Assembly (NCBI RefSeq): GCF_002018365.1
Contig: NZ_MVKX01000007.1
Coordinates: forward strand, 124,001-188,000
Source: Acinetobacter amyesii
GTDB taxonomy: Bacteria; Pseudomonadota; Gammaproteobacteria; Pseudomonadales; Moraxellaceae
DNA: 64,000 nt
Direction of reading: 5' to 3'
The position numbers and the translations under genes were made by a program. Under the pieces are notes generated by a model. That model was not told the DNA's origin. It did not search any database and saw only the letters and a program-made list of their open reading frames with translations. This document shows positions 25,829-33,897 of the stretch, piece after piece (within the stretch, counting starts at the first letter, position 1; each line of letters begins with the position of its first letter).

Positions 25829-27394
25829 TTACAATGACTGAAAAAATCCAATAGGCCAATTTTTAAGTGTTCCTTCATCATCAAAATAAGCTGTATCCAC
25901 TTCACTATAACCATCTTTTTCATTAAAAATTAAGACTTGTATATTATCTGGAGATAGCACTCCCTCCTCAATTAGCTCACCAAATCTATAAATTAAATGA
26001 GGACTATGTGTTTCCATAATAATATTAAAATTATCAGCATTTTTATTTGAGACGCTTGAAATTACATCGGCAATTTGTGCTTGATAGGCTGGATGTAAAT
26101 GTAGCTCGGGTTGCTCAATAATAAAACATTTTCCAGAGTTTCTTGTATTCCAAAACTTTGAAATAATTCTATTTCCCCTATTTTTTCTTTCTGTTGCAGC
26201 CCACAGTTGAATAATAAAGGGCAAAATTTGTGAATACCCCACACCAAGATCAGCTAAGTTTGTTTCTTTATCAAAAATATTATTAGTATGTGATAAGGTT
26301 AATGCAATATGCCCCTCATCTCGGCTAGGCTGTACCTCAATACCAAAGTGGGTAGACATCATAGCTTTTAAACTTTTAAGTTCTTCTTGATTCAAGCTAT
26401 CAACAAACATTGCAATGTTTGAACCCTTGGAATCAATCTCATCAATTGCTAGTTCCTGCCTGCGATAATATCGTTGCGCTGTTGCACGTAGAGGTTCAAG
26501 ATAATGAGTATTACTGAAATATCTAGATAATTGTTCATCTAAAATATAAGTAATACCATCTAGTTTGCTTAAATAGACTAATGCACAAAAATCATTAAAG
26601 ATATCACTATCAACTGAAAGATCTTCCACTGCTTTTTTGACTGATTTTAGTCGGGTTTCATTACGAAGGTAGTTATATATTACTTCCTTTCTATCAAAAG
26701 GAATAAACCTAACTATTCTATTTAAAGTTTCTGGTTTTATAATATTATTCTTAATTATCTTCTTTAAATCACTTAGCAATAAATTTTGTATTATATCTCT
26801 ATCTAAATATAATTCTTTTTCTCTAATATTATAAACCCTAATAAAAGGAAGAAAATCCTTTTGCATCGCCAAAAAACAAATTGATCTCTCTTTACAAAAT
26901 GCTTTATCCCACACATTTTTATTGAACTTAATATTTTCGACTTTACCATCTTTTCCGATATTGATTTCAAACTCTTGTTCTAATATTTCAACTTTCAGAT
27001 ATGATGCAAATGTATTACCTTCACTCTCCTCAACTCTTAACGCCAATTTAATATCAGGATATTCATTTGATCTATTAGAACGCCTAGGATTATTTTCCAA
27101 GTTTCTAATTATATTTTTTCCTTCTACAGTAAATGAAAACTCAATATATTTATCTTCAGTTGAACGATTTATAACAGTCTTAAAATCACCAAAGTCAACA
27201 AGTTTACCGTACCACAATATTGGTGCTCGCTTTTCTTCAGCGCAACTTTGGCGAATCAAAGGAAATGTACGTGCAAAAGTACTTTTTCCAACACTATTTT
27301 TTCCAACTAATAAAGTGATAGGTTTCATTTCAATGTCACCAGTATCACGCAAACTTCTTAGGTTTTTTAGCCTTATTGATTTAACTAAGTTCAT
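25829..27394 (-). CDS. DUF3696-type AAA/ABC ATPase (OLD/Gabija-like)
   Basis: A 521-residue SMC-like ATPase. Walker A is GKNSVGKS at 31-38, the ABC signature-like LADLGVGYSQ at 380-389, Walker B FIIEQPELHLHP at about 424-435 and the H-loop ETHS with H463. YLEPLRATAQRYYRR near 298 and the terminal WPIGFFQSL match DUF3696 ATPases. It has no TOPRIM domain; that is encoded by the next gene. The start has weak ribosome-site support. The pair resembles known two-component anti-phage ATPase-nuclease systems. Confidence 0.82.
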   Translation of the reverse strand: MNLVKSIRLKNLRSLRDTGDIEMKPITLLVGKNSVGKSTFARTFPLIRQSCAEEKRAPILWYGKLVDFGDFKTVINRSTEDKYIEFSFTVEGKNIIRNLENNPRRSNRSNEYPDIKLALRVEESEGNTFASYLKVEILEQEFEINIGKDGKVENIKFNKNVWDKAFCKERSICFLAMQKDFLPFIRVYNIREKELYLDRDIIQNLLLSDLKKIIKNNIIKPETLNRIVRFIPFDRKEVIYNYLRNETRLKSVKKAVEDLSVDSDIFNDFCALVYLSKLDGITYILDEQLSRYFSNTHYLEPLRATAQRYYRRQELAIDEIDSKGSNIAMFVDSLNQEELKSLKAMMSTHFGIEVQPSRDEGHIALTLSHTNNIFDKETNLADLGVGYSQILPFIIQLWAATERKNRGNRIISKFWNTRNSGKCFIIEQPELHLHPAYQAQIADVISSVSNKNADNFNIIMETHSPHLIYRFGELIEEGVLSPDNIQVLIFNEKDGYSEVDTAYFDDEGTLKNWPIGFFQSL

Positions 27395-27579
27395 AATATT
27401 TAATGTAAAAATAAAATTGTAAAATATTGGTAAAATTTATAACTGTCAACCAAAAATTCAGGGTAATTCAACGATTCGTCAACTAAACCATTATTCATAC
27501 GACTTTCTAACTAGATTCGTTGAGCAAACAAGTCGAGAGTTGTTAGACTTCAGCTAATGTTTTGACTTTAAAATAATTT

Positions 27580-27801
27580 ATGAAATTTCTACTCATTTTA
27601 GTTTTGGGGTTCACTTCCATCCAAGTTTATGCAAAAAAGTGCGCTGACTTTAGTACTCAACAGCAAGCACAGAAATGGTATGAACAAAGAAAAAAATCAG
27701 GACAAACGGGCTGGAAAAGCTTAGACCGCGACGGCGATGGCCAGGCCTGCGATTGCCTGCCGGGTGGAAATGGGAAGAAGTACCCAAAGAAGAAAAAGTA
27801 G
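27580..27801 (+). CDS. Excalibur calcium-binding domain protein, exported
   Basis: A 73-residue protein with a signal peptide (residues 1-18, cleaved at VYA-K) and an excalibur domain: KCADF...WKSLDRDGDGQACDCLPGG with the calcium-loop DRDGDG and paired cysteines. The tail is very basic (GKKYPKKKK). Excalibur domains are common at the end of secreted nucleases and small periplasmic proteins; alone it has no known activity. It stands as a single gene divergent from the ATPase module. Confidence 0.82.
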   Translation: MKFLLILVLGFTSIQVYAKKCADFSTQQQAQKWYEQRKKSGQTGWKSLDRDGDGQACDCLPGGNGKKYPKKKK

Positions 27802-27912
27802 AAAAGTTAAACAATGATTAAAGATCAAATACTTAATACATAAAAAAACAAAATGAGCTTAAAACCAATTTATAGTAATTAATTCACTTTCAAATTAAAG
27901 CAGGCTTATAAC

Positions 27913-28473
27913 ATGAATTCAAAAACCCGTAAGCTCCTTTTAGCTGGTGGTGCCGTACTTATTGCTGGTTCAATGCTCTCAACTGCAAATGCAAACACTA
28001 CGGAAGTCCAAGCGGTATCAAAGGTAGATTTAAATAAATATCTTGGTACATGGCATGAAATTGCACGTAAGCCGCTATATTTCCAGAACAAATGTGATTA
28101 CAACGTCACTGCGAAATATTCTTTAAATGAAAATGGTAACGTGAAAGTAGATAATAGTTGCTATAGCGCAGACGGCAAACTTAACCAATCAATTGGTGAA
28201 GCATATGTTCAGAACGCGCCAGCTAACTCGAAACTTAAAGTAAGCTTTTTACCAAAAGCAATTCGTTGGTTGCCAGTAGGCCGTGGTGATTATTGGGTTC
28301 TAAAAATTGATGATGACTATCAAACTGCATTAGTTGGGTCACCAAATAAAAAATATCTTTGGGTACTCAGCAGAACTGCTAACCCTGACCAGGCCACAGT
28401 TGATGAATACTTAGATTATGCAAAATCCATCGGTTTTGATTTATCAGATCTGATTAAGACTAAGCATAAGTAA
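27913..28473 (+). CDS. Lipocalin family protein (Blc-like)
   Basis: A 186-residue exported lipocalin. A Sec signal peptide ends near residue 27 (STANA-N). The GxW motif is GTWHEIARK near 45-53, with CDYNVTAKYSLNENG and the closing ALVGSPNKKYLWVLSR strand, all typical of bacterial Blc proteins that bind lysophospholipids or fatty acids. Unlike E. coli Blc it has no lipobox cysteine, so it should be soluble in the periplasm. A terminator follows directly. Confidence 0.87.
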   Translation: MNSKTRKLLLAGGAVLIAGSMLSTANANTTEVQAVSKVDLNKYLGTWHEIARKPLYFQNKCDYNVTAKYSLNENGNVKVDNSCYSADGKLNQSIGEAYVQNAPANSKLKVSFLPKAIRWLPVGRGDYWVLKIDDDYQTALVGSPNKKYLWVLSRTANPDQATVDEYLDYAKSIGFDLSDLIKTKHK

Positions 28474-28479
28474 TATTCC

Positions 28480-28510
28480 AATAAGTCCCCATCATGGGGA
28501 CTTATTTCTA
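28480..28510 (+). terminator. Terminator after the lipocalin gene
   Basis: AATAAGTCCCC/GGGGACTTATT stem with an ATCAT loop followed by TCTA, six bases after the stop. Confidence 0.8.
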
Positions 28511-28648
28511 AATAATACAATGTAATTTATCTGGCCATGAACGTAAGAATATAAGGCCCTTTGTATCCCTTCTATTTCAAACCCTGATATCAGCGTCTAT
28601 TTACGATAGGCTGAATGCTCACTCACATTGAAATAGGAAAATATTCTA

Positions 28649-28882
28649 ATGACTACTATTAATGTTGAAAATATTAAAAGCCATGCAGATGTAATTGCTT
28701 CATGTGGGACTAAAGTTGGTGAAGTAGACCACTTGCAAGGTTCAGATCAAATTAAACTGACTAAACATGGTGACGGCCATCACCACTTAATTCCAGTTTC
28801 ATGGGTTGGTGAAATTACAGACAATAAAATTGTACTGACTAAAGACTCTCAAGAAGTTAAAGATACTTGGGTTGAAGCTTAA
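28649..28882 (+). CDS. DUF2171 (PRC-barrel-like) protein
   Basis: A 77-residue small protein matching DUF2171: IKSHADVIASCGTKVGEVDHLQGSDQIKLTKHGDGHHHLIPVSWV. Such proteins are abundant, stress-associated and of unknown activity. A ribosome site (AATAGGAAAA) precedes the ATG and a terminator follows the gene. Single-gene unit. Confidence 0.85.
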   Translation: MTTINVENIKSHADVIASCGTKVGEVDHLQGSDQIKLTKHGDGHHHLIPVSWVGEITDNKIVLTKDSQEVKDTWVEA

Positions 28883-28896
28883 AACCCCAATCCTAC

Positions 28897-28925
28897 AAAA
28901 CCCTCTTAGTGAGGGTTTTTTTATA
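28897..28925 (+). terminator. Terminator after the DUF2171 gene
   Basis: AAAACCCTC/GAGGGTTTT stem, TTAGT loop, T-run. Confidence 0.85.
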
Positions 28926-28951
28926 TCTGCTGTAATAATCATTGGAGCATA

Positions 28952-29068
28952 TTAGTCTTTATCTAATGTATGAGGTGTTGTCGTCTCTTCATTTTCATTA
29001 CTGTCTTTTTGCTGGCAACCTACCAGCCCCATTACTAGTACCACGCTTATAATTGCTAACGCTTTCAT
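28952..29068 (-). CDS. Small lipoprotein, 38 residues
   Basis: A short gene (ATG at 29068, TAA at 28952). The product has a lipoprotein signal: a hydrophobic stretch from residue 4 and the lipobox LVGC at residues 15-18, then a 20-residue acidic and Thr-rich tail. Tiny lipoproteins of this type resemble entericidin-like peptides in size only. It is convergent with the DUF2171 gene. Confidence 0.6.
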   Translation of the reverse strand: MKALAIISVVLVMGLVGCQQKDSNENEETTTPHTLDKD

Positions 29069-29169
29069 ACTTAGGCCTATATATTTGTTAAAGCTCTACA
29101 CTAACAAAGCATGACTGTTACTGTGTAAATTTATGAAAATTCATCATTGAGTTAATAATAAGAAAGAAA

Positions 29170-29754
29170 TCAATTGAGGGCTTTTTTATACGCGTTAGCC
29201 AACTTCACGTCATAACTATTCTTGGCATATGCAATACCGTTATAGCCACGCGCAAAGGCTTTCCAGTCCTTATTTTTCAATGCATTCATCAGGCCATTCA
29301 CTTGAATGTATCGACACATGGCTTCTAATTGCGTTGATTCATCTTTATACATCGCATTAATAAATGCTTGTAGAGATGAATATCCTAAAGCCTTCCAGTG
29401 ATAGCCCATCACCTGCCCAATTCCCCAACTAGCCGACTCTAGTGCTGAAGCCCGATGATATTGCGAAGCAGCATTTAAGCGACCGTGTTGAGCTGAATAC
29501 AGACCATAGCCACCTGTACTTTTACTGCATAGATCCGGACGCTTAACCATCATAAGATCCACTGTCTTTGCTTGGCCATTGGCAATCAAGCGCTGCCGCA
29601 TTACATGACGTTCAAATAGAATCACTGGTGTATTGTCGGCATTAAAGCCTGATCCTTTACATTCAACGTCTATCACAGCCCGCAATGCTGCAGTTTCAAT
29701 CCCTAGCAATTTTGCTTGGGTTTCAATTTGTGCTGTTGTTAATTTTTTACTCAT
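29170..29754 (-). CDS. Phage endolysin, N-acetylmuramidase family
   Basis: A 194-residue peptidoglycan hydrolase of the N-acetylmuramidase (PF11860-type) endolysin family. The N-terminal AVIDVECKGSGFN carries the probable catalytic glutamate, followed by LFERHVM and GGYGLYSAQHGRLNAA...SWGIGQVMGYHW. I take the ATG at 29754, which has an AAAGGAAAG ribosome site, rather than the longer frame to 29802. No signal peptide is present, so export depends on the holin. It is the last gene of the phage late operon as seen here. Confidence 0.88.
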   Translation of the reverse strand: MSKKLTTAQIETQAKLLGIETAALRAVIDVECKGSGFNADNTPVILFERHVMRQRLIANGQAKTVDLMMVKRPDLCSKSTGGYGLYSAQHGRLNAASQYHRASALESASWGIGQVMGYHWKALGYSSLQAFINAMYKDESTQLEAMCRYIQVNGLMNALKNKDWKAFARGYNGIAYAKNSYDVKLANAYKKALN

Positions 29755-29764
29755 TCCACTTTCC

Positions 29765-29793
29765 TTTAGGCATAAAAAAAGCGCCTTATGGCG
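29765..29793 (-). terminator. Terminator in the recurring AGGCATAAAAAAAGC context
   Basis: GCGCCTTATGGCGC hairpin followed on the minus strand by seven U and the sequence ATGCCTAAA, then the endolysin ribosome site. One of several near-identical modules in the late region. Confidence 0.75.
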
Positions 29794-29831
29794 CACAGAC
29801 AATAAAAAACCGACATCTAAAAGAAGTCGGT

Positions 29832-29984
29832 TTAAGATTTGATAGCTAAGATAATTTCAGGTAATTTCCAAATTAGAATTGGAATGGAAAATAATATTAA
29901 GAAGGCAAAAATAGTTTGCCATAATCCATGTTTTTCAATAGACACTTTAATAAGCTCCACTATTGGTTTAGAATATTCGAACAT
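29832..29984 (-). CDS. Small phage membrane protein, 50 residues
   Basis: A 50-residue protein with one central membrane helix (WQTIFAFLILFSIPILIW) between a charged N-terminus and a short hydrophobic tail. It lies in the lysis cassette between tiny membrane-protein genes and the endolysin. A GGAG lies 13 bases upstream of the ATG, a long spacing, so the start is uncertain. A hairpin CCGAC/GTCGG with U-tract overlaps its stop. It might be a second holin, antiholin or inner-membrane spanin. Confidence 0.55.
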   Translation of the reverse strand: MFEYSKPIVELIKVSIEKHGLWQTIFAFLILFSIPILIWKLPEIILAIKS

Positions 29985-30016
29985 AGATTGATCATGTCTC
30001 CTTTCCTTTAGGTTGA

Positions 30017-30073
30017 TATGAAAAAAACCTCAGTGCGCTAACACTGGGGTTTTTCTTTAGGCATAAAAAAAGC
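30017..30073 (-). terminator. Two tandem hairpins between small lysis genes
   Basis: AAACCTCAGTG/CACTGGGGTTT (30026-30054 area) and GCACC/GGTGC (30073-30086 on the plus strand) with an intervening AGGCATAAAAAAAGC copy at 30056-30073. Read on the minus strand each is followed by a U-run. Confidence 0.6.
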
Positions 30074-30118
30074 ACCTTTCGGTGCGTATGTAATAAAAAC
30101 GGACTATCAGTAGCCGGT

Positions 30119-30187
30119 TCACATTCTCGAAATAAATGTACAGACAATGATCGTGAAAAGAATTGCTATAAATCGCCATACTGCCAT
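30119..30187 (-). CDS. Tiny membrane peptide, 22 residues
   Basis: ATG at 30187, two bases before the previous gene's stop codon region (TGATATG arrangement). The peptide MAVWRFIAILFTIIVCTFIS plus two residues is a single membrane helix. Tight spacing to the 41-residue gene suggests coupled translation. Such peptides occur in phage lysis cassettes, but a gene this small may also be chance. Confidence 0.4.
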   Translation of the reverse strand: MAVWRFIAILFTIIVCTFISRM

Positions 30188-30188
30188 A

Positions 30189-30314
30189 TCACACAATCCA
30201 TTTCATTAATGCTGTTATGGCGACTATTGCGCCTGTAAGACTACCAACCACCAGTGAAATAGACTTACCCCACGCCATAATGATGGCTACTTTTCCTGTA
30301 TCTTTTTCGCTCAT
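30189..30314 (-). CDS. Small phage membrane protein, 41 residues
   Basis: A 41-residue protein, MSEKDTGKVAIIMAWGKS followed by a glycine-containing membrane helix (ISLVVGSLTGAIVAITALM) and a short tail. AGAGGGAAAA before the ATG is a good ribosome site. Position between holin and endolysin genes suggests a lysis role. Confidence 0.6.
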   Translation of the reverse strand: MSEKDTGKVAIIMAWGKSISLVVGSLTGAIVAITALMKWIV

Positions 30315-30392
30315 TTTTCCCTCTATGCTGATATCGGGTTTGGTGTTAAAATTCACTAATGTTCTCACTTATTTCTTGTCAATTTGTGGGAA

Positions 30393-30427
30393 ACAAAAAA
30401 GCCCATGACTGCGAATCACGGGCTTTT
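30393..30427. terminator. Hairpin downstream of the holin-like gene
   Basis: AAAAAGCCC and GGGCTTTTT pair around ATGACTGCGAATCAC. It ends the transcript of the 128-residue membrane protein on the minus strand and has T-runs on both strands. Confidence 0.75.
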
Positions 30428-30446
30428 TACTTTTTAAAATGTTTGA

Positions 30447-30833
30447 TTATTTTCTAAGATCATTTCTCGCATCTTTCAGCTCTTTCACAACTTCAATAAT
30501 CGTCTTACCTTCCTGCTTATTGATGAAGTTAAATGTCCAACGCACAATAGCCCAACCGGGTAAACCACAGATAAAGAAGAAACCACCCAGGGCAATCATT
30601 CCCCATATATCAGTTACCCATTCATGTAAGCCCCATTTCACGATAATGAATGCACCACCGGTCAGACTCGATACAACGGTACAGATTAAGCCAACAGCCC
30701 ATTCCTGTGGTGAGCGCGGTAAACGCATCATAATGACGACTGTTGCAACCAAGCAGATGGCCAATGTTACTGCAACTGCAGCACCGTAAAATTTTAAAAA
30801 AGCTGCGAAACCACTTGTAGAGACAGGCTCCAT
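30447..30833 (-). CDS. Putative holin-like phage membrane protein
   Basis: A 128-residue protein with three hydrophobic segments (about 15-36, 46-66 and 76-102) and a charged C-terminal tail (KELKDARNDLRK), the layout of class I holins. It follows the tail genes and precedes the endolysin, the expected place. AGGGGAA gives a good ribosome site for ATG at 30833. Holins do not share sequence widely, so this is a call by topology and position. Confidence 0.65.
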   Translation of the reverse strand: MEPVSTSGFAAFLKFYGAAVAVTLAICLVATVVIMMRLPRSPQEWAVGLICTVVSSLTGGAFIIVKWGLHEWVTDIWGMIALGGFFFICGLPGWAIVRWTFNFINKQEGKTIIEVVKELKDARNDLRK

Positions 30834-30848
30834 TAAATTCCCCTAATT

Positions 30849-30881
30849 TTTAGGCATAAAAAAAGCACCTTTCGGTGCCAT
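30849..30881 (-). terminator. Terminator in the recurring AGGCATAAAAAAAGC context
   Basis: GCACCTTTCGGTGC hairpin, U7, ATGCCTAAA on the minus strand, just before the holin-like gene. Third copy of the module. Confidence 0.75.
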
Positions 30882-30893
30882 TATTTAAATGAT

Positions 30894-31127
30894 TCAGACT
30901 TCAATCTGACTGTGTTGACCTGATGGAGCTGGCCGCAAGATTTGTTGATTTGAAATGAACACACGTTGCCCTATGTTGTAGGCTGTCCCGCTTGTGCAAA
31001 GCACTGGTCCGGATCCTCCATCCACTTGAACACGATATTCAGGATGACTTGCAGAAGTGATTGTTCCAATTAACTCAGCATGCGTCGGGTTCAGTAGTTT
31101 ACGAAGTTCAAATAATGGATTACTCAC
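30894..31127 (-). CDS. Phage tail-region protein, small
   Basis: About 77 residues if read from GTG at 31127, which overlaps the stop of the preceding gene by 8 bases and has a GGAG nine bases upstream; a longer frame to 31184 would overlap it by 65 bases. The sequence LIGTITSASHPEYRVQVDGGSGPVLCTSGTAYNIGQRVFI looks like a small OB-type beta-barrel as in baseplate or tail-spike accessory proteins. Function unproven. Confidence 0.6.
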   Translation of the reverse strand: MSNPLFELRKLLNPTHAELIGTITSASHPEYRVQVDGGSGPVLCTSGTAYNIGQRVFISNQQILRPAPSGQHSQIEV

Positions 31128-33138
31128 GATGAATGCGCTCCACTTTGATAGATTCTGTGACTTTGCCATGACTAAATGAACCACTCACAGAATCAATTAC
31201 ACCCCACCACTGTCCATGGAATGCTATAGTTTTACCTGGCAACAACTCACCAACTTCTTGAGAGACCGGTAAACCTGACAAGGTGTGAAATTCTTGAATA
31301 TTGGCTTTGATTAACTCCATCTTGCCAAAACTTGCACCTGATACGACATCGAACATTGGACCAGTCACAGCCTCAAGAGGAATATCACCTGCAGTATTGC
31401 GCTGTTTCACAATCAGGCTGTCGCCACTTCGACTGTTCACGACGTTAATGGCATTGTAGTCAGCGATGTAATCCTTGTTTTGCTCAATAGTTTGTTGAAT
31501 CACGATACTTGGCGCTATCAAAATGTCGTAGTCGTCCACAGTCATAGCATCCCAATAGCCTTTTTTATAGCGTGGTAACACTGAAACTTTATTACCCGCT
31601 TTTTGGCTGTAGATGAATCCACCGCCAGCTTCGACCACTTGCTTAATCGCATCCATTGGTGCCAGTTCTGCGTAGCTCAAACTCTCCGTTGCCACAATCC
31701 AGCCCACATCATCAATCAACTCCCAATCGAGTTCGGTGGCTGATTGTGATCGATCAATTTCGGCTTGAACTAACTGCACCGACGTTCGCTCATTGTCCTG
31801 AATGAATGAACGTTTAGCCGCGTAATCGGCCGCATTCAAAGCAGTAACACTTCGACCATCATAGGTATAAGATTTATTCGCAAACTTAATGGTCTCTGTT
31901 TCACTTTCTAGTAATACATGATGTTCAAAACCATTGATCATCAATTTCAGAATCACCGGCTGATCATTGATCGGCAGCAGCTTCTCTTTTTCAGTATGCG
32001 CTACTGTGATTGAATACGACCAACACCAGGTACTTCGACTAGCACTATAAGAACCGTTAATCACTTTGATTGGCTCAGCATTATCTAAGCGTTCTGCACT
32101 TAAACTATTCACGATATACCACCAGTTTTTCTTCTGTAGTGCTGGGATACAATCATCCGCACCAAAATTTAAAATGACATTATGGGAATCAACTTCAGTA
32201 CATGAACAAATAAAGTTGAGATTTCCATCGCCAACATATTCAGGTAACTCCGGCTTTGGCCAAGGTTGAACCAGATGCTTGCGATAATGAATAGATTTGG
32301 CTTTGTCCCAAGGCAATTCGGACTTAGTGATGATCTCTAGACCCTTGTCCCACTCGAATGAAAAGCGCTTATCGAATTGCTCAGCCACTTCATGTGAATA
32401 GGTGAATTGCTTACGCCGACGAATCATTTCCTGCCACTTTGATTCACGATTGTGACGCAGCTTGATTGTGTCCTGATGCACATAACGTTGGTGAATAAAG
32501 TGCGTCTCACCTTCTTCCCAAACCATATAGGTATCAGAACCCAAGCCAGTGGCTTTCTTATGCAGTATTCGTACGGCTTTGCTCAGCAATGTCGCCTCAT
32601 TAAATTCAGCATTTGAAATGTTTGAGACAACTAAACTCTTATCAAAAAAAAGAGCCTCATTTGAGACTCTGAAAATCGATTTTGACCAGGAATAGTCTTG
32701 GGGTCTAGATCTTGTTGCTGCTTGTTCAAAGAGACTAATCAACCCTAGGCTCACACCCAGCTGATGGTTCATATTCAGTTTGAGTTGAATATCATGCGAA
32801 ATAGCACAATCCACAATAAACTCAATTGCACCTAATTGATCAATGCCCACAACATTAAGTTCAGGCTCAATACGTGTTTGCGCAGTAAAATCACTTTGAG
32901 CTAGCTGGCCAACCAGTGCTGTTACTTCAATATTTACAGCAGTATTGGTAACTACATCAATTTGATTAAAAGAAGATTGGTGTGCAAATACTCCAGCCAA
33001 GATTCCAACATTTACTTCGAAATCAATTTGCGCTGATACTTGATCCTGATCACCAAAATTAAGATTGCTATCACCAGTGATTAAATCTTCGAAATTCAGA
33101 ATTACATGATGCGCATCCTGAGGGATGTAATTAGACAC
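31120..33138 (-). CDS. Phage tail hub/central tail protein
   Basis: A 672-residue late gene after the other tail genes. The N-terminal 300 residues contain recurring NLNF/ILNF pieces (SNLNFGD, GNLNFICS, NVILNFGADD) within a divergent region; residues 350-672 resemble tail hub or gp44/protein D-like folds (NAADYAAKRSF, AGGGFIYSQKAGNKVSVLP, GKTIAFHGQWWGVIDSVSGSFSHGKVTESIKVERIHRE). It would close the tail tip and contact the host. Assignment rests on position and weak patterns. Confidence 0.65.
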   Translation of the reverse strand: MSNYIPQDAHHVILNFEDLITGDSNLNFGDQDQVSAQIDFEVNVGILAGVFAHQSSFNQIDVVTNTAVNIEVTALVGQLAQSDFTAQTRIEPELNVVGIDQLGAIEFIVDCAISHDIQLKLNMNHQLGVSLGLISLFEQAATRSRPQDYSWSKSIFRVSNEALFFDKSLVVSNISNAEFNEATLLSKAVRILHKKATGLGSDTYMVWEEGETHFIHQRYVHQDTIKLRHNRESKWQEMIRRRKQFTYSHEVAEQFDKRFSFEWDKGLEIITKSELPWDKAKSIHYRKHLVQPWPKPELPEYVGDGNLNFICSCTEVDSHNVILNFGADDCIPALQKKNWWYIVNSLSAERLDNAEPIKVINGSYSASRSTWCWSYSITVAHTEKEKLLPINDQPVILKLMINGFEHHVLLESETETIKFANKSYTYDGRSVTALNAADYAAKRSFIQDNERTSVQLVQAEIDRSQSATELDWELIDDVGWIVATESLSYAELAPMDAIKQVVEAGGGFIYSQKAGNKVSVLPRYKKGYWDAMTVDDYDILIAPSIVIQQTIEQNKDYIADYNAINVVNSRSGDSLIVKQRNTAGDIPLEAVTGPMFDVVSGASFGKMELIKANIQEFHTLSGLPVSQEVGELLPGKTIAFHGQWWGVIDSVSGSFSHGKVTESIKVERIHRE

Positions 33139-33151
33139 ATAAATCCCCTCA

Positions 33152-33547
33152 TTAAATTGATGGTCGGATCTTAAAGCTGTTAATCATTAAAGTACTGCCA
33201 AGGGGTAAATCTGGATTGGCCAAGGTAATGTGTGTGCCCACTTCTAGATCTACGTACACCTTGCCAGAACCGCTATAAATACGCGCCCAAGTTGCCACTC
33301 CAGCTTTAGTAACCAAAGCTGCATCAGTTTGCTGAAGCTCAATATAATCTGCGCCAAGGGACTTAAAACACGGCTTGGGCAAAGTTAATGTCACCAATTT
33401 TGCAGATTGATTTATGGGATCTGTTACATCTGCAGGTTTGCCATCATCAAAAAAGACAACGGTGGCATTTTGAGTACCACCATCGAGAAAATTTACGTGT
33501 GCCTGAATTGCGGCAAGCCCAGCTTCCAGAGAGGTGTTTACACTCAT
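33152..33547 (-). CDS. Phage tail-region hypothetical protein
   Basis: A 131-residue protein with alternating beta-strand-like segments (ATVVFFDDGKPADV, LVTLTLPKPCF, GKVYVDLEVGTHITL, STLMINSFKI). It overlaps the upstream carboxypeptidase-regulatory-like gene by 4 bases (ATGA). It is probably a small tail-tip or tail-accessory protein; no family recognised. Confidence 0.65.
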   Translation of the reverse strand: MSVNTSLEAGLAAIQAHVNFLDGGTQNATVVFFDDGKPADVTDPINQSAKLVTLTLPKPCFKSLGADYIELQQTDAALVTKAGVATWARIYSGSGKVYVDLEVGTHITLANPDLPLGSTLMINSFKIRPSI

Positions 33548-33897
33548 TTCGCCACCACTTTGTCAGAGATTACGGCGTTGTAGTTTTGCTCTGGATCAAA
33601 ACCCACAACAAAGCATTCAAGTCCTGCTGCAATATTTCTAAATGCATATGAACCATCTTGTTTAGATCGTACTGTCCACAAGTGAGTTTTATCACTACGT
33701 TTAAATGCCGAAACCTCAACGCCCGGGTAAATCACACCTTTCTTTTGTGTAAATCCCTTGATTTGTCCCAAACCCTGGTTTGTATTTAGCACAGTAATAA
33801 TTGGCTTTGGCGTCATAGCAACCACATAACCAATTGCTTGCAGCTTTGTATGATTTGGCTCATAACCACCAAAAAAGATTCTAAAAACTTTAAGCAA
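33544..33897 (-). CDS. Phage tail protein with carboxypeptidase-regulatory-like domain
   Basis: A 117-residue protein. The C-terminal half, GVIYPGVEVSAFKRSDKTHLWTVRSKQDGSYAFRNIAAG, matches the beta-sandwich of carboxypeptidase-regulatory-like domains often found in phage tail-tip proteins. It overlaps its upstream neighbour by 8 bases and its downstream one by 4, so the three are translated together. Confidence 0.7.
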   Translation of the reverse strand: MLKVFRIFFGGYEPNHTKLQAIGYVVAMTPKPIITVLNTNQGLGQIKGFTQKKGVIYPGVEVSAFKRSDKTHLWTVRSKQDGSYAFRNIAAGLECFVVGFDPEQNYNAVISDKVVAK

